Below are positions 45,311 to 58,177 of a stretch of 64,000 bases of DNA, piece by piece. Made by a program: the position numbers and the translations under genes. Below the pieces are notes generated by a model. It was given only the letters and a program-made list of their open reading frames with translations, searched no databases and was not told the DNA's origin. The number at the start of each line of letters is the position of its first letter. Position 1 is the first letter of the stretch. Source of the DNA: Corydoras sp. C115 (taxonomy: Eukaryota > Chordata > Actinopteri > Siluriformes > Callichthyidae); assembly GCA_019802505.1 (NCBI GenBank), contig JAFMOC010000042.1:2126001-2190000 (forward strand). The letters run 5' to 3'.

Positions 45311-45702
45311 ATCTTTTTATTATTTTTTTTATGATTTACCATTACTACATATTTCTCAGTGAACTTTATTTTTAAAGATCAGTTGCAAGATAAAATACAG
45401 GACCTTTGCTTTTTAAGCTGACTTTAGTCATTGGTTTTCAAACAAGGGTTTCTGAATATCCAAGATCTGTGACACTAAATCAGGAGTTTTGCAACTATTT
45501 TTTTAAAGTATAAAAACAGTTGTCTCTTTTTAAAAGAGATACAGGCCATCAATTATAGCTTCTAATTAATAAGTACATATGTAATTAAATATATAAAAAA
45601 TATAAGATATAAGGTCACATTTTAAGTTGCTTCTTCTTATACATCCTTACAATGTATAATGTATTTAAACCAATCAGATTCTAAAATAACCCGGTTTGCA
45701 AA
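45311..45702. other. Intergenic, AT-rich
   Basis: Nothing recognised beyond a short palindrome TCTCTTTTTAAAAGAGA near 45523. Confidence 0.4.
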
Positions 45703-45917
45703 GAGGGCATAGTAGCTCAGTGGTTAGGGTGTCGGGTTATCAATTTAATGGTTGTGAGTTCATATCCCAGGTCCACTTAAGTTACCAACGTGGGTCCTTA
45801 AACAAGACCTTAACACTCTTTCGTAACACTCATTACACTAGGGATGCTGTGTCCAACCTTGTGCTCGTTTTATTAATCACTTTGGATAAAGGCAACTGCT
45901 AAATGACCTGACCTGAA
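45703..45917 (+). mobile_element. V-SINE-like element
   Basis: Different from the abundant SINE. tRNA-like head AGTAGCTCAGTGGTTAGGG and degenerate B-box GAGTTCATATCCC. Central block GTCCTTAAACAAGACCTTAA, and 3' block CACTTTGGATAAAGGCAACTG then CTAAATG. These match the conserved V-SINE body (…CCTTGAGCAAGGCCCTTAAC…, …TGGATAAAAGCGTCTGC…). Confidence 0.75.
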
Positions 45918-47397
45918 ATTACTTCAGCAGATTTGTAATCATTGTGAGTTTTCTTACAAGTGCCAATTTAAGTACTATTTTCCCCTTTTTAATCCACTTG
46001 CTGTAGCTTTGCGTCTTACAACATGAAAGTCACATACCATCTAAAAGAAGGTAGGTAGGTAGAATCTTAATATATGTGCTGTAGTTCGTAATGATTGAAA
46101 GAAAGCGACGTGTGCTTTTTGAGTAATTCTTCCTCTATGACATACTCTTCTACAGAAAGCTAAACAGGGAGCTTGTAGATCGTCAAATATGTATAAGAAA
46201 GGGGAAACAAAACTGTCATCTGTCCATCAGTGATATCATCCTGTCAAGTGTAAGTACTTTGTGAAGCAGGCTTTGGCAGATAATTGACAGCAGACTGTGA
46301 CCTTCACCTGACTATGCTGTGCCATCAAATAATAGCACATTTTAGGGGGATCTCCAGTGCCCTCTGTATAATGTCAATAGTCTTGATCTGTGGCTGTACT
46401 GACACCTGTCTTGCCACATCCATTTGTGTCTGGTTAGTCAAGCCTTCAGCTCAGCAGACATGTGCAGTGTGTGATGACCTGCTTCTCCATCAGAAATGTG
46501 TTGGATTGATGGAGCTGTCAGCAGTGTTGTGTAACAGTTTATCCATCTACTTCTCTTGTTAAAATAACCTCTACTCAGCATTGCACTTTCTAATCCTTTT
46601 CTATTCTTTCTGCGTATCCTTTATTGTAATATCACTTAAATTACACTATTATTATGTTACACCACCACAGTGTCAATTTTCATATATGATTTTAAATGTG
46701 GGTGTGTGTGTGTATGTGTGTGTGTTTGTATAAGGTGAAAGCAAAGTGAGGCTGGTTGCCAAAATACCGCTGGTTGGTGCATGTACTTTGTGCATGTGGA
46801 GAACTTACTGTAAATGCATTTTGCTGACTGTAAGCTTTGTGTTGGCTGCGATTTGCAAATAAGGCTACCTCTCAGCTGTGAGCATTTTAGATCTGTGTAA
46901 ATAAAGATATTAAAACAGCAACTTTGGCCCTGGTTTACTTTTAATTTTTAAGGTTAATTCTAAAAGGAATAGATGACTGCTTCTTTAAACAGCTATATAC
47001 ACAATTGTTCTCTCACAGATAAAGCAGTGAGCTGTCCACTGTATTGTTGACTTTTAAGCTACTCTCAAAATGCTTAATGATTAATTCCTATTATCATTAA
47101 CCCTAATAGTACTATGCACTTAGAGTAAATCTTGTTTATAGCTTTTACTGCCAAATAATGTTTGTGTTCAGTTGTTCCAGTCCGCACCAGAAAGTCTATA
47201 TAGTTTACACAGTCATGTAATTATTTGATTATCCATACGTTCCTTTTGTATCTTTGTATAATTATCAATTGTAAATTTGTAAAAGTGTCCATGATGGGCA
47301 ACATACAGTCCTCTCTGGACACTTTGTCATTTTTTCATTTTACATAAAACGTGCTAAAATTTCTATATTTTTATATTTTAAATGCTGCTACATTTTT
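45918..47397. other. Intergenic; candidate regulatory island 46200-46560
   Basis: 46200-46560 is repeat-free and GC-richer, with an open frame of 92 codons that shows no domain. Short GT tract at 46700-46727. Confidence 0.35.
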
Positions 47398-47455
47398 GGG
47401 CAGAACAGTGGCTTAGTGGTTAGCATGTTCACCTCTCAGCACTGGAGATTCTGGA
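47398..47455 (+). mobile_element. SINE head fragment, 3' part missing
   Basis: GGGCAGAACAGTGGCTTAG, TGGTTAGCATGTTCACCTC, TCAGCACTGGAGATTC: the tRNA A-box half only, then unrelated sequence. Confidence 0.75.
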
Positions 47456-47539
47456 GAAAAAAGGGTAAAAATGTCTTTTCTATACAGTATATAATATTGT
47501 TCTATAACTAATTTTTCTATAAATTGTGACCTTAAACCA

Positions 47540-47610
47540 CAATTTTGTTTTCATTTCATGTACCACATGTAATGTAAGTGACAATAAAGTCTCATTGAAT
47601 CAATCCACTG
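47540..47610 (+). repeat. Possible retroposon 3' end
   Basis: TTTCATTTCATGTACC, then GACAATAAAGTCTCATTGAATC. Resembles the CAATAAAG-plus-TTGAATC ending of the elements at 8800 and 45200; short and uncertain. Confidence 0.35.
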
Positions 47611-49179
47611 ACTTTTGTATACTTCTGTATATTTAGTATTTTCAAATATGCTTTATATGTTCAGTTTTATATGTTGTGATATTCTACTTAAAAATCTCAC
47701 CAATCAATACCATAGACATTTTAATACATAACATTTTTAGCAAATGACTAATAAATCTTGTCTTGACTATGTTATATTTATTAATCTTCCTTAATATATC
47801 TTATTTTCAAGCTCATTAGGAGAGGTGTTTATGAACTGGGGCATTGTTTGCTGCCCTTGATCTATTCTCACCACAAATTTATTCATCTTCTTTGTTAGAC
47901 GTGGCTTTCAGCTCCAGCGCCTGCTGTTATACAAATGCTAAGGGCAATCTTACTGACCAGCCAGGTCACTGGCAGTATCTGCAGTCTAAATGAGAATTTT
48001 AGCGAACCAACACAATCAGGCCGCAATTAGATTTCTCTTTCATGATCTTAAAAGGAAATGCAAAGGAGATTAGATAACGCTTGAGCCATAAGGCTCATTT
48101 ATCCTGCTTGGCGCTAAGTGTCTGGAGATGGCTAAATGCTTTAATTCCCTACTTGTGGAGAGCTCCTCGGGCCAACTCCAGCTATTGCTGAACTGCACTA
48201 ACAGTGTTAGCACTTAACAAGGTAACGGTGGGAGGGGTGGGCTTATCTGAAAGTTTGTTTATGTGAGGAAATTCCACCACATTGATACTATATGTGTGTG
48301 TGTGTATTTCCACATCTGTTTTAAAGTGCCAGTCAGTTGTTAAGTAACTATGGCAATTTTCGAACCGATAAAGAAACAGTTGTCACTGTGCCAGTGTTTT
48401 TGATTTGAACATCAACTCTGGCACGGTGCAAGCTACCCAGTTACACTTATCTAACTGCTGCTAATGGACATGCTGGAATTGGAACAGGCAGAAAGCGTCC
48501 TAAATGGGAACCTTTGCAGTGCAGTTGCCTGCTTGTTCACAAGAATACCAATAAATGGCAACTACATAACTCCCCATAATCAGATTGGAGCAATCAGCTT
48601 GAAAAATTTTCCCATATGGCGTGGTGAGAGGGAGAGAAGGCTGAGGGTTACTGCAAGGACACAGGCCACTCCAAGGTTAACATGTCTGGCTACAATTAGC
48701 CACTTGCTAGAAAGACTGGAAGGATGCTTCAGGGAGCTATTTCTCCTTAGTCAGATGTAATTACACATTGCAAAAATAAAACTGTGGCTCTATTTAAATT
48801 ATCTACAATTTCAAACTAACCATGATTCTTGCTACGTGAAAACCATGTAAAATATTTTACACAACTTTTCTTAACAATTGTTTTGAGTTAGGTAGATTGT
48901 AGCATTCCTTATCTCTGTCTCCTTTGTAAAATGAGCGTATTAAAGCATTATTAAATAGTGATATGATATTGATTCAAATATTTATAATTTCAAGAATTAT
49001 GACTTGAATTGATCAGTATTTTAAGCACAACAAGCAATTTAAACTATTAAACTTTTCTCTTTTTTCATTTATATAAATATATTAACACTATGTTATACAA
49101 CAATATATTAAATATTACAACAAAGACATGGCTATCACTGGGCCACATTTCATTTACTTTTAATTATGCATTTCAATTG
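47611..49179. other. Intergenic; candidate regulatory islands
   Basis: 47800-48260 and 48360-48760 are repeat-free and GC-richer (AGCTCCTCGGGCCAACTCC; CATGTCTGGCTACAATTAGCC). No exon recognised; the 98-codon open frame at 48464-48760 has no domain. Confidence 0.35.
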
Positions 49180-49772
49180 TCTGCCAATTGAAGCTACTAA
49201 TTGTGGCGGCTTTGCAGATTTTAGTTTTACTGTTTACAACTGAACTGCTCAACAGTACAGTCACTATTTTTTGATTATTCTCTCAGTTTAAACAAACAAA
49301 AAAAAAACACTACAAAGACTTCAAGATCGTTCATTAGTTATTAGGTTCCTAGCACTAAAAACATTTTGAGAAATGCATTACTGAAGTAGTCAAGTGCACA
49401 CAGATGTACCTTCATGCTGAGTTTTGCACTTTTTATTGGTAACAATCTGGATAGTCTTTTCCCCCTCCAAAATCAACCTGGAACCAAAAATCAACCTGGA
49501 ACATAAAGTAGTCTGACCACACAACATATTACCACTGTCTTTTGGTCCATCTCAGATGTTATTATGATTTAGTATTAATATTATTTTAGGTTGCATCTTC
49601 TGATGCAGTGGCAAACCAACACTGATGCTCCTGAGAACTCCCTAACCAATGTGGTTATGACTAAAATGGTAGCATGATGATTTCTCAAACAATACCACCT
49701 GAGGGCTCGATGGTCACACTCTTGGCCTTTATGTACTGGAATTTCTCTTGAGTCCCTGAATATTTTTGGAGT
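49180..49772. repeat. Old interspersed repeat relic
   Basis: CTGTCTTTTGGTCCATCTC, ACCACCTGAGGGCTCGATGG, GGAATTTCTCTTGAGTCCC and similar text resemble a widespread fish transposon as I remember it. Decayed; family not named; no open frame. Confidence 0.4.
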
Positions 49773-49786
49773 AATCTGTGAAAGAG

Positions 49787-50158
49787 GTGGCACGGTGGCT
49801 TAGTGGTTAGCACGTTTGCCTTTCAGCACTGGGGAAGTTTGAATTCCAATCTGGGTGAAGTTTCCATGTTCTCCCCGTGTGTGCATATGTTTCCTCCAGT
49901 TTCTCCTGTTTCCTCCCATAGTCCAAAAACGTGGATTTAAGGTAAATTGAATGCTCTGAATTGTCCCATATAGCGTGTGCTTGTGTGTGTCTTGTGTGTG
50001 TGTCTGTGTGAGTGAGCCTGCCGAGAGATAGATTGGTGCCCTGTCCTAGGTGTATCTGCCCAGAGCCCGAATCATTCTCTGGATCTGGATGGGCATGGGA
50101 AAACTCCCTGCAACCCTAGTAGAGGTTTAAGCGAAAGATTGAATGAATGAATGAATGA
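49787..50158 (+). mobile_element. Full-length SINE
   Basis: Head GTGGCACGGTGGCTTAGTGG, degenerate B-box, body, GT tract, tail AAGCGAAAGATTGAATGAATG. Target duplication AATCTGTGAAAGAG (49773-49786) versus AATCTGTAAATGAG (50159-50172), two mismatches. Confidence 0.92.
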
Positions 50159-50172
50159 ATCTGTAAATGAGT

Positions 50173-51026
50173 CCTAAATTCTTTGCCATTCTTGCAAAAG
50201 AACATTTTTTTGAACAGAAAAACAATTGTCATGCAAAATCTAAGACTTTGCTTCTATTGTTCTAGACTTTAATTACCTGAACTGTGATTAGTTTAATTGT
50301 TTAATGTGGAACCTTCCACAAAAGTGTTATTGTAACGTTTTTAGTTATATGCCTCTGTCTCAGCTTTTTTGAGTGTGTTGCACGCATCACATTATATTTT
50401 TATACATTTATAGAATAAAATTAAGTTTGTCAGTGAAAACACTGGCAATGTTTCATTTGTAGTTTTTAAAATAAAAGTTTTAAAAGATTTACTGTAACAT
50501 GTTCCTTTTATTTCTGAAAGTAGGACATGTAACTGAGCTGTAGCTTATCACGTATAAGCGTTTTTTACAGCACAGTATCGGAAGCAATTATACATGCGCG
50601 CACACATTTTAACACACACAATGTGATTCATTCTGAATCGCGAGCAGTCTGCCCCCCCATCCCCCGTCTCTCTCGCTGGTCCCAAATCCAGCATGTGGCC
50701 CTGCCTCCATGCCTAAATCCGAAGCACTCTCGAATCATCTACATTAGATTAACATTACATTACATTACATTAGATAGTTTCTGTTTTGTGTTTTTGCACT
50801 TTATTTGACTGACAAGATGAGTGAAGGACTTTGCCCCCAAAATAATTAAAATACCAATTTCCTTTAGAGTGGGAGGATGAATATTTTTTTACATTGTCAA
50901 AATGTTCATGTTCTGTTTGGGGAAATGCAGGTTACAGTGATTGTTTTACATCTGTGCTGTATACTGTGTGTTTGCTTGTTTGGGTGTACCAAAATCAAGT
51001 TTTTTTCATGCTATTTTCTGGAATGT
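50173..51026. other. Intergenic
   Basis: AT-rich, with an ATTACATTAC array at 50745-50775. Nothing else recognised. Confidence 0.4.
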
Positions 51027-51362
51027 CCATCTATCCATTATCTTCTGCTTTATCCTCTATTATGGTCACAGTGGGGTTCCCCATGCACATCCATGGGAGA
51101 ACGTTTCGGGTGCCTGGCAAATACAACCAGGACAGGGCACCAATCTATCACTAGGCACAAACACACACACTCTATATGGGGCAATTTGGAGAATTTAATT
51201 GACCTCGATACATGTTTTTGGACTGTGGGAGCAAACCAGAGAACCCGGAGGAAACCCATGCAGACACGGGGAGAACATGGAAACTTCACCCAGATTGGGA
51301 TTTGAACCGGGATTCGCTAGCGCTGAGAGGCAAACGTGCTAACCACTAAGCCACTAAGTGGC
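51027..51362 (-). mobile_element. Near full-length SINE
   Basis: Tail CCATTATCTTCTGCTTTATC, body with GGACTGTGGGAGCAAACC, head GCTAACCACTAAGCCACTAAG. The end of the head looks duplicated (CCACTAAGCCACTAAG). No clear target duplication. Confidence 0.88.
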
Positions 51363-51790
51363 ACACACATTTGCTGCAATGTTTTTAATAAAAGAGCAAT
51401 TTCTGAGAAAATGGCAATCTGAGGCTTTTCTATGCTGATTCAACAATACTAACATGATGTGTGTAAACAGGTTTCAATATAAAAGCCTAAAAAAAAGATT
51501 AACCCCGGGAGATCTCAATGACCTGTCCAATAGAAAAGTAAATCTCGGGCAAGAAAAATGTGGGCACCCCTGTATTAGATTGTCCTTTAAAATATACTCT
51601 TGACTAAACTCAATTTTAATTAACCACTTATTGGTTAATTAATCGGTTATTTTTTTAAAATTGATTCATGTGTTGTCATCGACGATGAACAACTGTGCAA
51701 AGTTCAGTTGAATCAAATAACGGGAAGATGGGTGAAATAGCATTTGCAAACGTTTTACCAGACACACAGACAAACATAATATAAAAATAT
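51363..51790. other. Intergenic; possible hAT terminus near 51555
   Basis: TGTGGGCACCCCTGTATTAG at about 51560 resembles an inverted CAGGGGTGCCCA hAT end. No partner end found. Confidence 0.3.
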
Positions 51791-51793
51791 ATA

Positions 51794-51794
<1 letters not shown>

Positions 51795-51825
<31 letters not shown>

Positions 51826-51831
51826 TAAAAC

Positions 51832-51874
<43 letters not shown>

Positions 51875-51982
51875 GGGCGGCACGGTGGCTTAGTGGTTAG
51901 CACATTCCCCTCTCAGCACTAGGGATTCCCGGTTTGAATCCCCATCTGATAATGAATGAATGAATGAATGAATGAATGAATG

Positions 51983-52065
<83 letters not shown>
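51795..52065. repeat. (AAAT)n and (AAT)n arrays split by a mini-SINE
   Basis: AAAT-type units at 51795-51830, (AAT)n at 51832-51874 and again at 51983-52065, with the SINE between. Confidence 0.95.
51875..51982 (+). mobile_element. Internally deleted mini-SINE: tRNA head joined to tail
   Basis: Head GGGCGGCACGGTGGCTTAG through B-box-like GGTTTGAATCCCC and CATCTG, then directly ATAATGAATGAATGAATG. The roughly 240-base body present in other copies is absent. Confidence 0.9.
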
Positions 52066-52067
<2 letters not shown>

Positions 52068-52072
52068 TAAAA

Positions 52073-52270
52073 GCAAGAACACAATATACGCACTTCAACA
52101 TTAAATCATATAAAACTATGAAAACCATAAAACCAAAGTAAAAGCATGGTGTATTAAAAGCCAAAGAGGAAAAATGGGTTTTAAGACGAGATTTAAAAGT
52201 GGACAGTGAAGAGACCTGTCTAATATATAGTGGTAGGTTGTTCCAAAGCTTAGTAGCCGCAATCAAAAAG
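52073..52270 (-). pseudogene. C-terminal fragment of an L2/Rex1-type LINE ORF2
   Basis: The minus frame reads AATKLWNNLPLYIRQV then STFKSRLKTHFSSLAF, the conserved end of L2/Rex1-clade reverse-transcriptase proteins. Open but only about 45 residues are recognisable; the rest of the element is absent. Confidence 0.75.
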
Positions 52271-55200
52271 GCTCAGTCTGTTCATTCTGTTCTTACACTG
52301 TTCACCCTGTCTACAAAAAAGGTTATGACACAATGAATAACTTGATTTATTTATTTGCAGACTCATTTTGTTTTGATCAACTGTGCCCCCACACTGCATT
52401 ATGCCCACCTGATACAGGCATGTATACAGGTGTCAGGAGTTTAGTTTTTGTGAGTGTTTTATTTTCAGAAACTGTTGGTTTTAAGATTAATTTAATAAAG
52501 GCTTTGGAATTTTAGGACGTTCCCCTTTTTATAAATGGAAAAATCAGACCAATGTTTGGTCTCCTGATGTGGACTGCTTCAGTCAACACACTCAGTTTAA
52601 ATTTAAGTTAATATTAAATGTAGATCTGTTACTTAAAAAAAATATTAAATGACCATTAATGTGCATGCAAGCAAAAACCACAAGAATATCTATTCTAGCT
52701 ACACTATATGCCTCCTCCATGAAACCATGGCCTAAGGATTTGGATTTGGTCCAAGGAAAACTGTCACTTTTTTCATCTACAATTTGTTTTTTTCCAAATA
52801 CTAAATCTTTAAACCATGTGTATTGGTCCATATAATTCCCCTCTGCATACCTGATGAAGAGGATAAAGTTTTACTTTCTTAGCACAGTTTAACCCAATTA
52901 TGTTGTTTATAGCAGAGTTCAAGCTTTTGAAACCAAATTGGTATGTTTGTTATTATAGTGATTTTATAGTTGTTAATCCCTTGTGTAGGTGCATTGTTTA
53001 TAGAAAGCAAAGCTCAATCCCCGCCCCCCACCCACCCGGCCCCCAGATGTGTGCAAAAGAATACTATACACATATGAACAGTTGGTTTGATCTTCAGTGT
53101 GTGCATCAGCAATGGTAAGCTCTTTTCTTTGTCAAAGGCTGTAAAAATTAGGATGATACAAATTTAATAATAATATTAGTCATAATGGTAATAAGCATAA
53201 TGGCTCTACAGCACTGAGCAGCTGACATCATCTCCAATCCGTGTTCACTCTTCAAGTACAGAGTGAAAAATCCAGATGTGGCCATTGCTATCACCCCTGG
53301 ATTGCTTTTGCCTCCAAATTTATATCCAACACATGCTTACAGCTGCGGTGCCTTTAGAACTTGCCCTCTTGGGCAGAAGCCGGACAGCTTTAGAATTGAT
53401 GAACTCAGTTGGAACCTTTGTGTGTCTGCAATCTGAGCAAAGGCTCTGCTGCCCGGATAAGAGCAACGTAGCCCATTTTACTATTATGCATTACAGACAT
53501 GCTGTGGAATCAGGACTCCCCAACTCCATCATTAATACATGAGACTATATTCCAGCACATTTCATTAAATGCAAAGCAGCTCAAGGTCTACTGAAGTGCA
53601 GAGCAGACCACAAAGGAGAAATTTCCCCGATGTATGTCATGTGGAAAGGGGCATTTAAATAGCAATACATGTAACAGACCTCAATCAATATAACTCATCA
53701 ATATAAGTCAGATTTGTTTTAATTTATGTAAGATGCTTACAGCCGAACCCCCAGCAGTTGCAATTGCTTAAGTGTCTCAGCTCTAACTCTGACATTCAAG
53801 CTAGTGTTATTTCTGTTCTTCCTTCCATTGTACACACAAGGCCTGTACAAATCAAACCAAGAAATCAATGTAACCTACAATTTTTACAGCACTGATTTAA
53901 GTGGCAGAGGCAGACTAAATCCAATAGTGCCACCACAGCTGACAAGCTTGACATGTGTCTTGCCATGTTGGCCCTCAATTATGCATGGCCCAGTGTTTCC
54001 GTGGGTCTTAATTGAATCACAGCATCTCAAACTTGTTATTTTTAATTTGTTGCATTTGATTTGTGACACAAGCACCACAGTGTCATAAATTATGCAGACA
54101 GAGGCTTTAATTGTGGGTGTTATTAAAACCAAACTAATTGCAAGTGATTAAAAAAGGATTTTAAGGCCAAATTTCATTTAACTTTTGCAGCTGCCAAATA
54201 ACAGCAGCAAGTTTGTTGTCACAATTGTGTATGTATTAGTGACATATGTTATCATGTATAATGGAAATTAAACTAATGGTCTAAAGTGCAGAAGTTGGCT
54301 TTGGCCAAGTTTTCTGCACTGTTTTAGGCCAATGCATTTTTGTGCACATTTTAATCTCATACAAGCAAAATAAAGTGCAATCTGTTCTTTTGGTTGGGGT
54401 GCCATTAAAGTTAAGTTTTATTGATCTCTCGTAATAGATTTTGATCAGATCTTTTTCAGATTGTTATATAGAAAATTACTTTTGCTATAGCTCTTTGGAT
54501 GTCAGTTAACATCTGCTCGGTTGGACCTTTTATATACGGTGACATAATGAGTCCTCTCTAATGAAATACATAAAATAAAAAGAAATGTATAGCACCACAA
54601 AAAGGTCTCAGGGTGCAATTCTGCACTACAAATGTCATGCAGGTGCATCAAGAATAAATCACAGTGAAAAAGCCAAAACTACCCCACAGTGTATTCTGAA
54701 ACAAAAATAGACTAAAACGTCAGTGAATTAAGATGACTAAAGTATTGTGATGACTTCCAAATGTTTTTAAAGGGAAAAAAAAATTACTTTTCTTTGTCTC
54801 GCATTTTTCTTTAATAATTAACTAAATACTTTGCATGCACTGAGAAATAAATTCATTGTGCTCATCCAATAAAATAGCTTAATTTAGTGTATGGATAAAA
54901 CATGGTACCTGACTGCAAGGTAAAAAAATGGCATGTCTTTTAAACCTACATCACCCTGGAAAAGTCTGGAACTCATTTCCACTTCTGGTTGGGTGTATGG
55001 GAGGGCTTGCTTTCATGAATGTTAAATGAATTCAATAGGACAGCTTAACTTTCTTTCTTCTCATTCTTTCTTTTTTTGTCGAACCAAAACCCTTGAAAGC
55101 CCTACAGGCATTTATAGACTGGATTCATCGACTGCACTGTACAAAGTCTTAAAATGTCAGCTTTGGGGGCAGCTGTAATCCAAAAAAAACCCCAAAAACA

Positions 55201-56331
55201 AAACAAACAAAAAAAAAACACCTAGATTTTATTTTTGGTGGAAACAAAGTGGGTAAACAGACTGCTGCTTTCGCACTCTTTGTTCAAGGCCTGTATTGTA
55301 CCCAATACAAAAGATATTTAACATATACTACTGTTTAAATACACAGCCTTGGTATTTATGTTTTTATTTTGAATAAATTAATTAAAATAGTGTGTCTTAA
55401 AAATATTGTAGTAGAATGGATTACATTGGCTTGGTTCCCTGATTTTTGCCATTAATTTAGTGCACTGCTTACTGTATTGATAGCTACCATTATAGTGCCT
55501 AGAATGAATTTGCAGAAAAATGACACCCAACCATATTATACAAATATTATGTTACATTTATTGCGTATTCTACCTTGTTTTAGCATTATCATCCATGTAT
55601 AAGCCAAGGAGATGAGGCAGGAACAATAGATCTTGCTAGTGCTCCTAAAGTCTACCTGTCAGGTAATGTTGTTTGGCCTGGCATTAAAAGCTTTTCCAAT
55701 TCTGTATGCATGTTAAGCACTGTGTGACGTGCCCTGCCAATTTAAAGAGTCCATCTTAGCATAAAAGTCTGCTCCAATAAGGTCCCTTAGCCTGGCACTG
55801 TCCATATGATAAAGTAGCTTGCTAAATTTCAAGAGCATCTCTGGAATGGGTGCAGATTCTTGTCTACTGAAATGACAATTAGAGTCACTTTCCACACAAG
55901 TTAGGTCAGATGCCCCCTGTCAGCCCCTGAGAGAAAGAAATGTCCTTAGACAGAGACTAATCTGGCTTTGCATTGCCCCACATGATCCACTCATTGACCA
56001 CACCAAATGTGAGACAGGAGGTAGACATCTTATCTAGCAGAATCTACATTGCTTTTTCATTTTCTGGTATGGGTCTGTCACTAAGCTAGGTCTCTCTCGC
56101 ACTCTCTCTCTGTCACATTTATACACACAGTATTATCTTTCTGAAAAAACTTTTATTATGACTACTTTATGTACAAATGTTTACTTTCATTTGCTTTGCA
56201 TCTCAGTTTATCCCGTATAGAGGTATTTATCTTCCAAAAATTTGAGTTGCTTTTGACTATATGTTTTGAAATATTGCAAGATTTAAGATTTATACTTGTA
56301 ATGCGTATTTTAAAATGAGCAAAGTTCTAGT
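52271..56331. other. 4 kb without a gene; candidate regulatory region 53210-54350
   Basis: Unique DNA. 53210-54350 is repeat-free with homeodomain-like words (CTTTAATTGTGGGTG; AACTAATTGCAAGTG). 55600-56030 is similar. A-rich runs near 55180-55220. No spliced open frame recognised. Confidence 0.35.
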
Positions 56332-56340
56332 ATGTAAATT

Positions 56341-56690
56341 TATTCATTCATTCATTATCTCCCGCTTTATCCTCTTTTAGGGTCGCGGTGGGGTTCCCCA
56401 TGCCCATCCAGGGGAGAACGTCTCGGGCGCTGGGCAGATAGACCCAGGACAGGGTGCCAATCCATCACTGGGCACACACTCACTCACACAGACACACTCT
56501 ATATGGGGCAATTTTGAGAATTCAATTGACTTGATCCATGTTTTTGGACTGTGGGAGGAAACCGGAGAACCCGAAGGAAACCCACGCAGACACGGGGAGA
56601 ACATGGAAACTCCACCCAGATGGGGATTCGAACTGGGAATCCCTAGCGCTGAGAGGCGAACGTGCTAACCACTAAGCTACCGTGCCGCCC
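56341..56690 (-). mobile_element. Full-length, little-diverged SINE
   Basis: Closest minus-strand partner of the reference copy: tail CATTATCTCCCGCTTTATCC, body CCATCCAGGGGAGAACGTC, and head ACCACTAAGCTACCGTGCCG. Target duplication ATGTAAATT at 56332-56340 and 56691-56699. Confidence 0.95.
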
Positions 56691-56744
56691 ATGTAAATTC
56701 ATAATTCTGTAATTCTTAAATAAGATAGACTAGGTTATTTCTTT

Positions 56745-57265
56745 GTGAAGCCTGCATGTTCTCCTGCTGTCAGATTTTCTTCTACATTCCAATAACGTAA
56801 AGTCAGATGAACTGGAGATGCTAAATTGCCCACAGTCTTTCCTGACCCATCATGGGTCTTGCCTTGTCTTGTTCCTAGTCAGTGCTAGGATAGGCTTCAG
56901 AACCCCCTGAAATTAATATTTATTCATTCATTCATTATCTTCTGCTTTATCCTCTACTAGGGGAAACGTTTCGGGTGCTGTGTAAATACACCCAGGACAG
57001 TGCGTCAATCTATCGCTGACACACACTAAACACACACACTATATAGGGCAATTTAGAAAACCTTTAAATCCATGTTTTTGGACTTTGGGAGGCAACTTGA
57101 AAACTTGGAGGAAATCCACGCGGACAAGGGGTGAACATGGAAACTCCACTAAGATTAGGATTTGAACCTAGATCCCCAGTGCTAAGAGGTAAACATGATA
57201 ACCACTAAGCAACTGTGCTGCTCCTGAAACTAATATGCGGATAGAAAGTGAATGAATATATAACT
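56745..57265 (+). mobile_element. Older SINE interrupted by a younger SINE
   Basis: Left part: GCTAAATTGCCCACAG, CTAGGATAGGCTTCAG, AACCCCCTG. Right part after the insertion: ATGCGGATAGAAAGTGAATG. Together they look like the 3' half of a different fish SINE (GGATAGGCTCCAG…CCCCTG…GCGG…ATGAATG). Confidence 0.6.
56920..57222 (-). mobile_element. SINE nested in the older SINE tail
   Basis: Tail CATTATCTTCTGCTTTATCC, body GACTTTGGGAGGCAAC, head AACCACTAAGCAACTGTGC. Target duplication CCTGAAATTAATAT (56906-56919) versus CCTGAAACTAATAT (57223-57236). Confidence 0.92.
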
Positions 57266-58177
57266 TTGCATTAATGCTTCTTTCTAAATATTTTCAGGTC
57301 TTGCCCATAGTATTCCAAATGATAAATACAATTTCATGAGGTTTGTATATGGTGTCATTTAAAAATAAAAGAAATACCAGGGGTATTTCAGCTCTGCCAA
57401 GCAGTTTATTTTCACTTTTACTTCTGCACCCAATTGCTTTCGTTTTGCCGTCAGTCCATTTCATTTTTCTTCCAAGCAAAAAAAAAAGTGGTTTTCTGGT
57501 ATGTTTATTCATAAAAAAGATCTATCAAAAACTTAAATGATTGATTAATGTGGCTAGGAGTGAAATACAGAAGGTAAACAGTTGTGATTTTTCCTGTTGT
57601 TTTGTTTTTGGAAGAGGAGTGTAGTCACTTTCTGTTGCTGGCTTGTCTTGTACCATCAGAGAATTTTAGTAATTGCTGTCATTCAGAGGCATAAAGGCAA
57701 CATTTTGTGATGGCTCAGTCACAGCATTTTTGTGGCTCCTTTTACATGTGGTTACTTCTGCCCCCTGAGACATTACCTCTTGCATTATTTACCTCTTATT
57801 GTCAACAGTAAACATAACCAAGTAGGAATTTAATGGCAAAGAGCTTTCTCAAATGTCGGCACTATAATTGAGAAGATTATCTTCTGAATGCCAGCAGTGA
57901 TTTAGGCTTAAGCGCAAACATCCAAAAGAAACATTTTTTTCTGAGAAAGTGGAGACCAGAATTTATACTTCTTTCTCCTCAAACCAAAATAAATGAATTG
58001 GAAATTATATAGGCTCATTTTGACATTTTTTTCCAGCACTTGGTACCTTTTTTAAGTGATATCATCATCTCTTGTTGTGTGTAACTACACTCACATTTCA
58101 CCAAACACTGACTTTTAACATTACAGTTGTTATTTAGGCTTCATCTAAGTGGTAGAAATTAGATTTTTTGGTTTCCA
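57266..58177. other. Intergenic
   Basis: Unique DNA; 57640-57900 is slightly GC-richer and could be regulatory. No gene recognised. Confidence 0.35.

Noticed and set aside
51919..52093. Poly-Tyr, poly-Leu and poly-Ile frames
   Set aside because: Translations of the (AAT)n array and SINE tail; only the distal part at 52073-52270 is a real LINE remnant.
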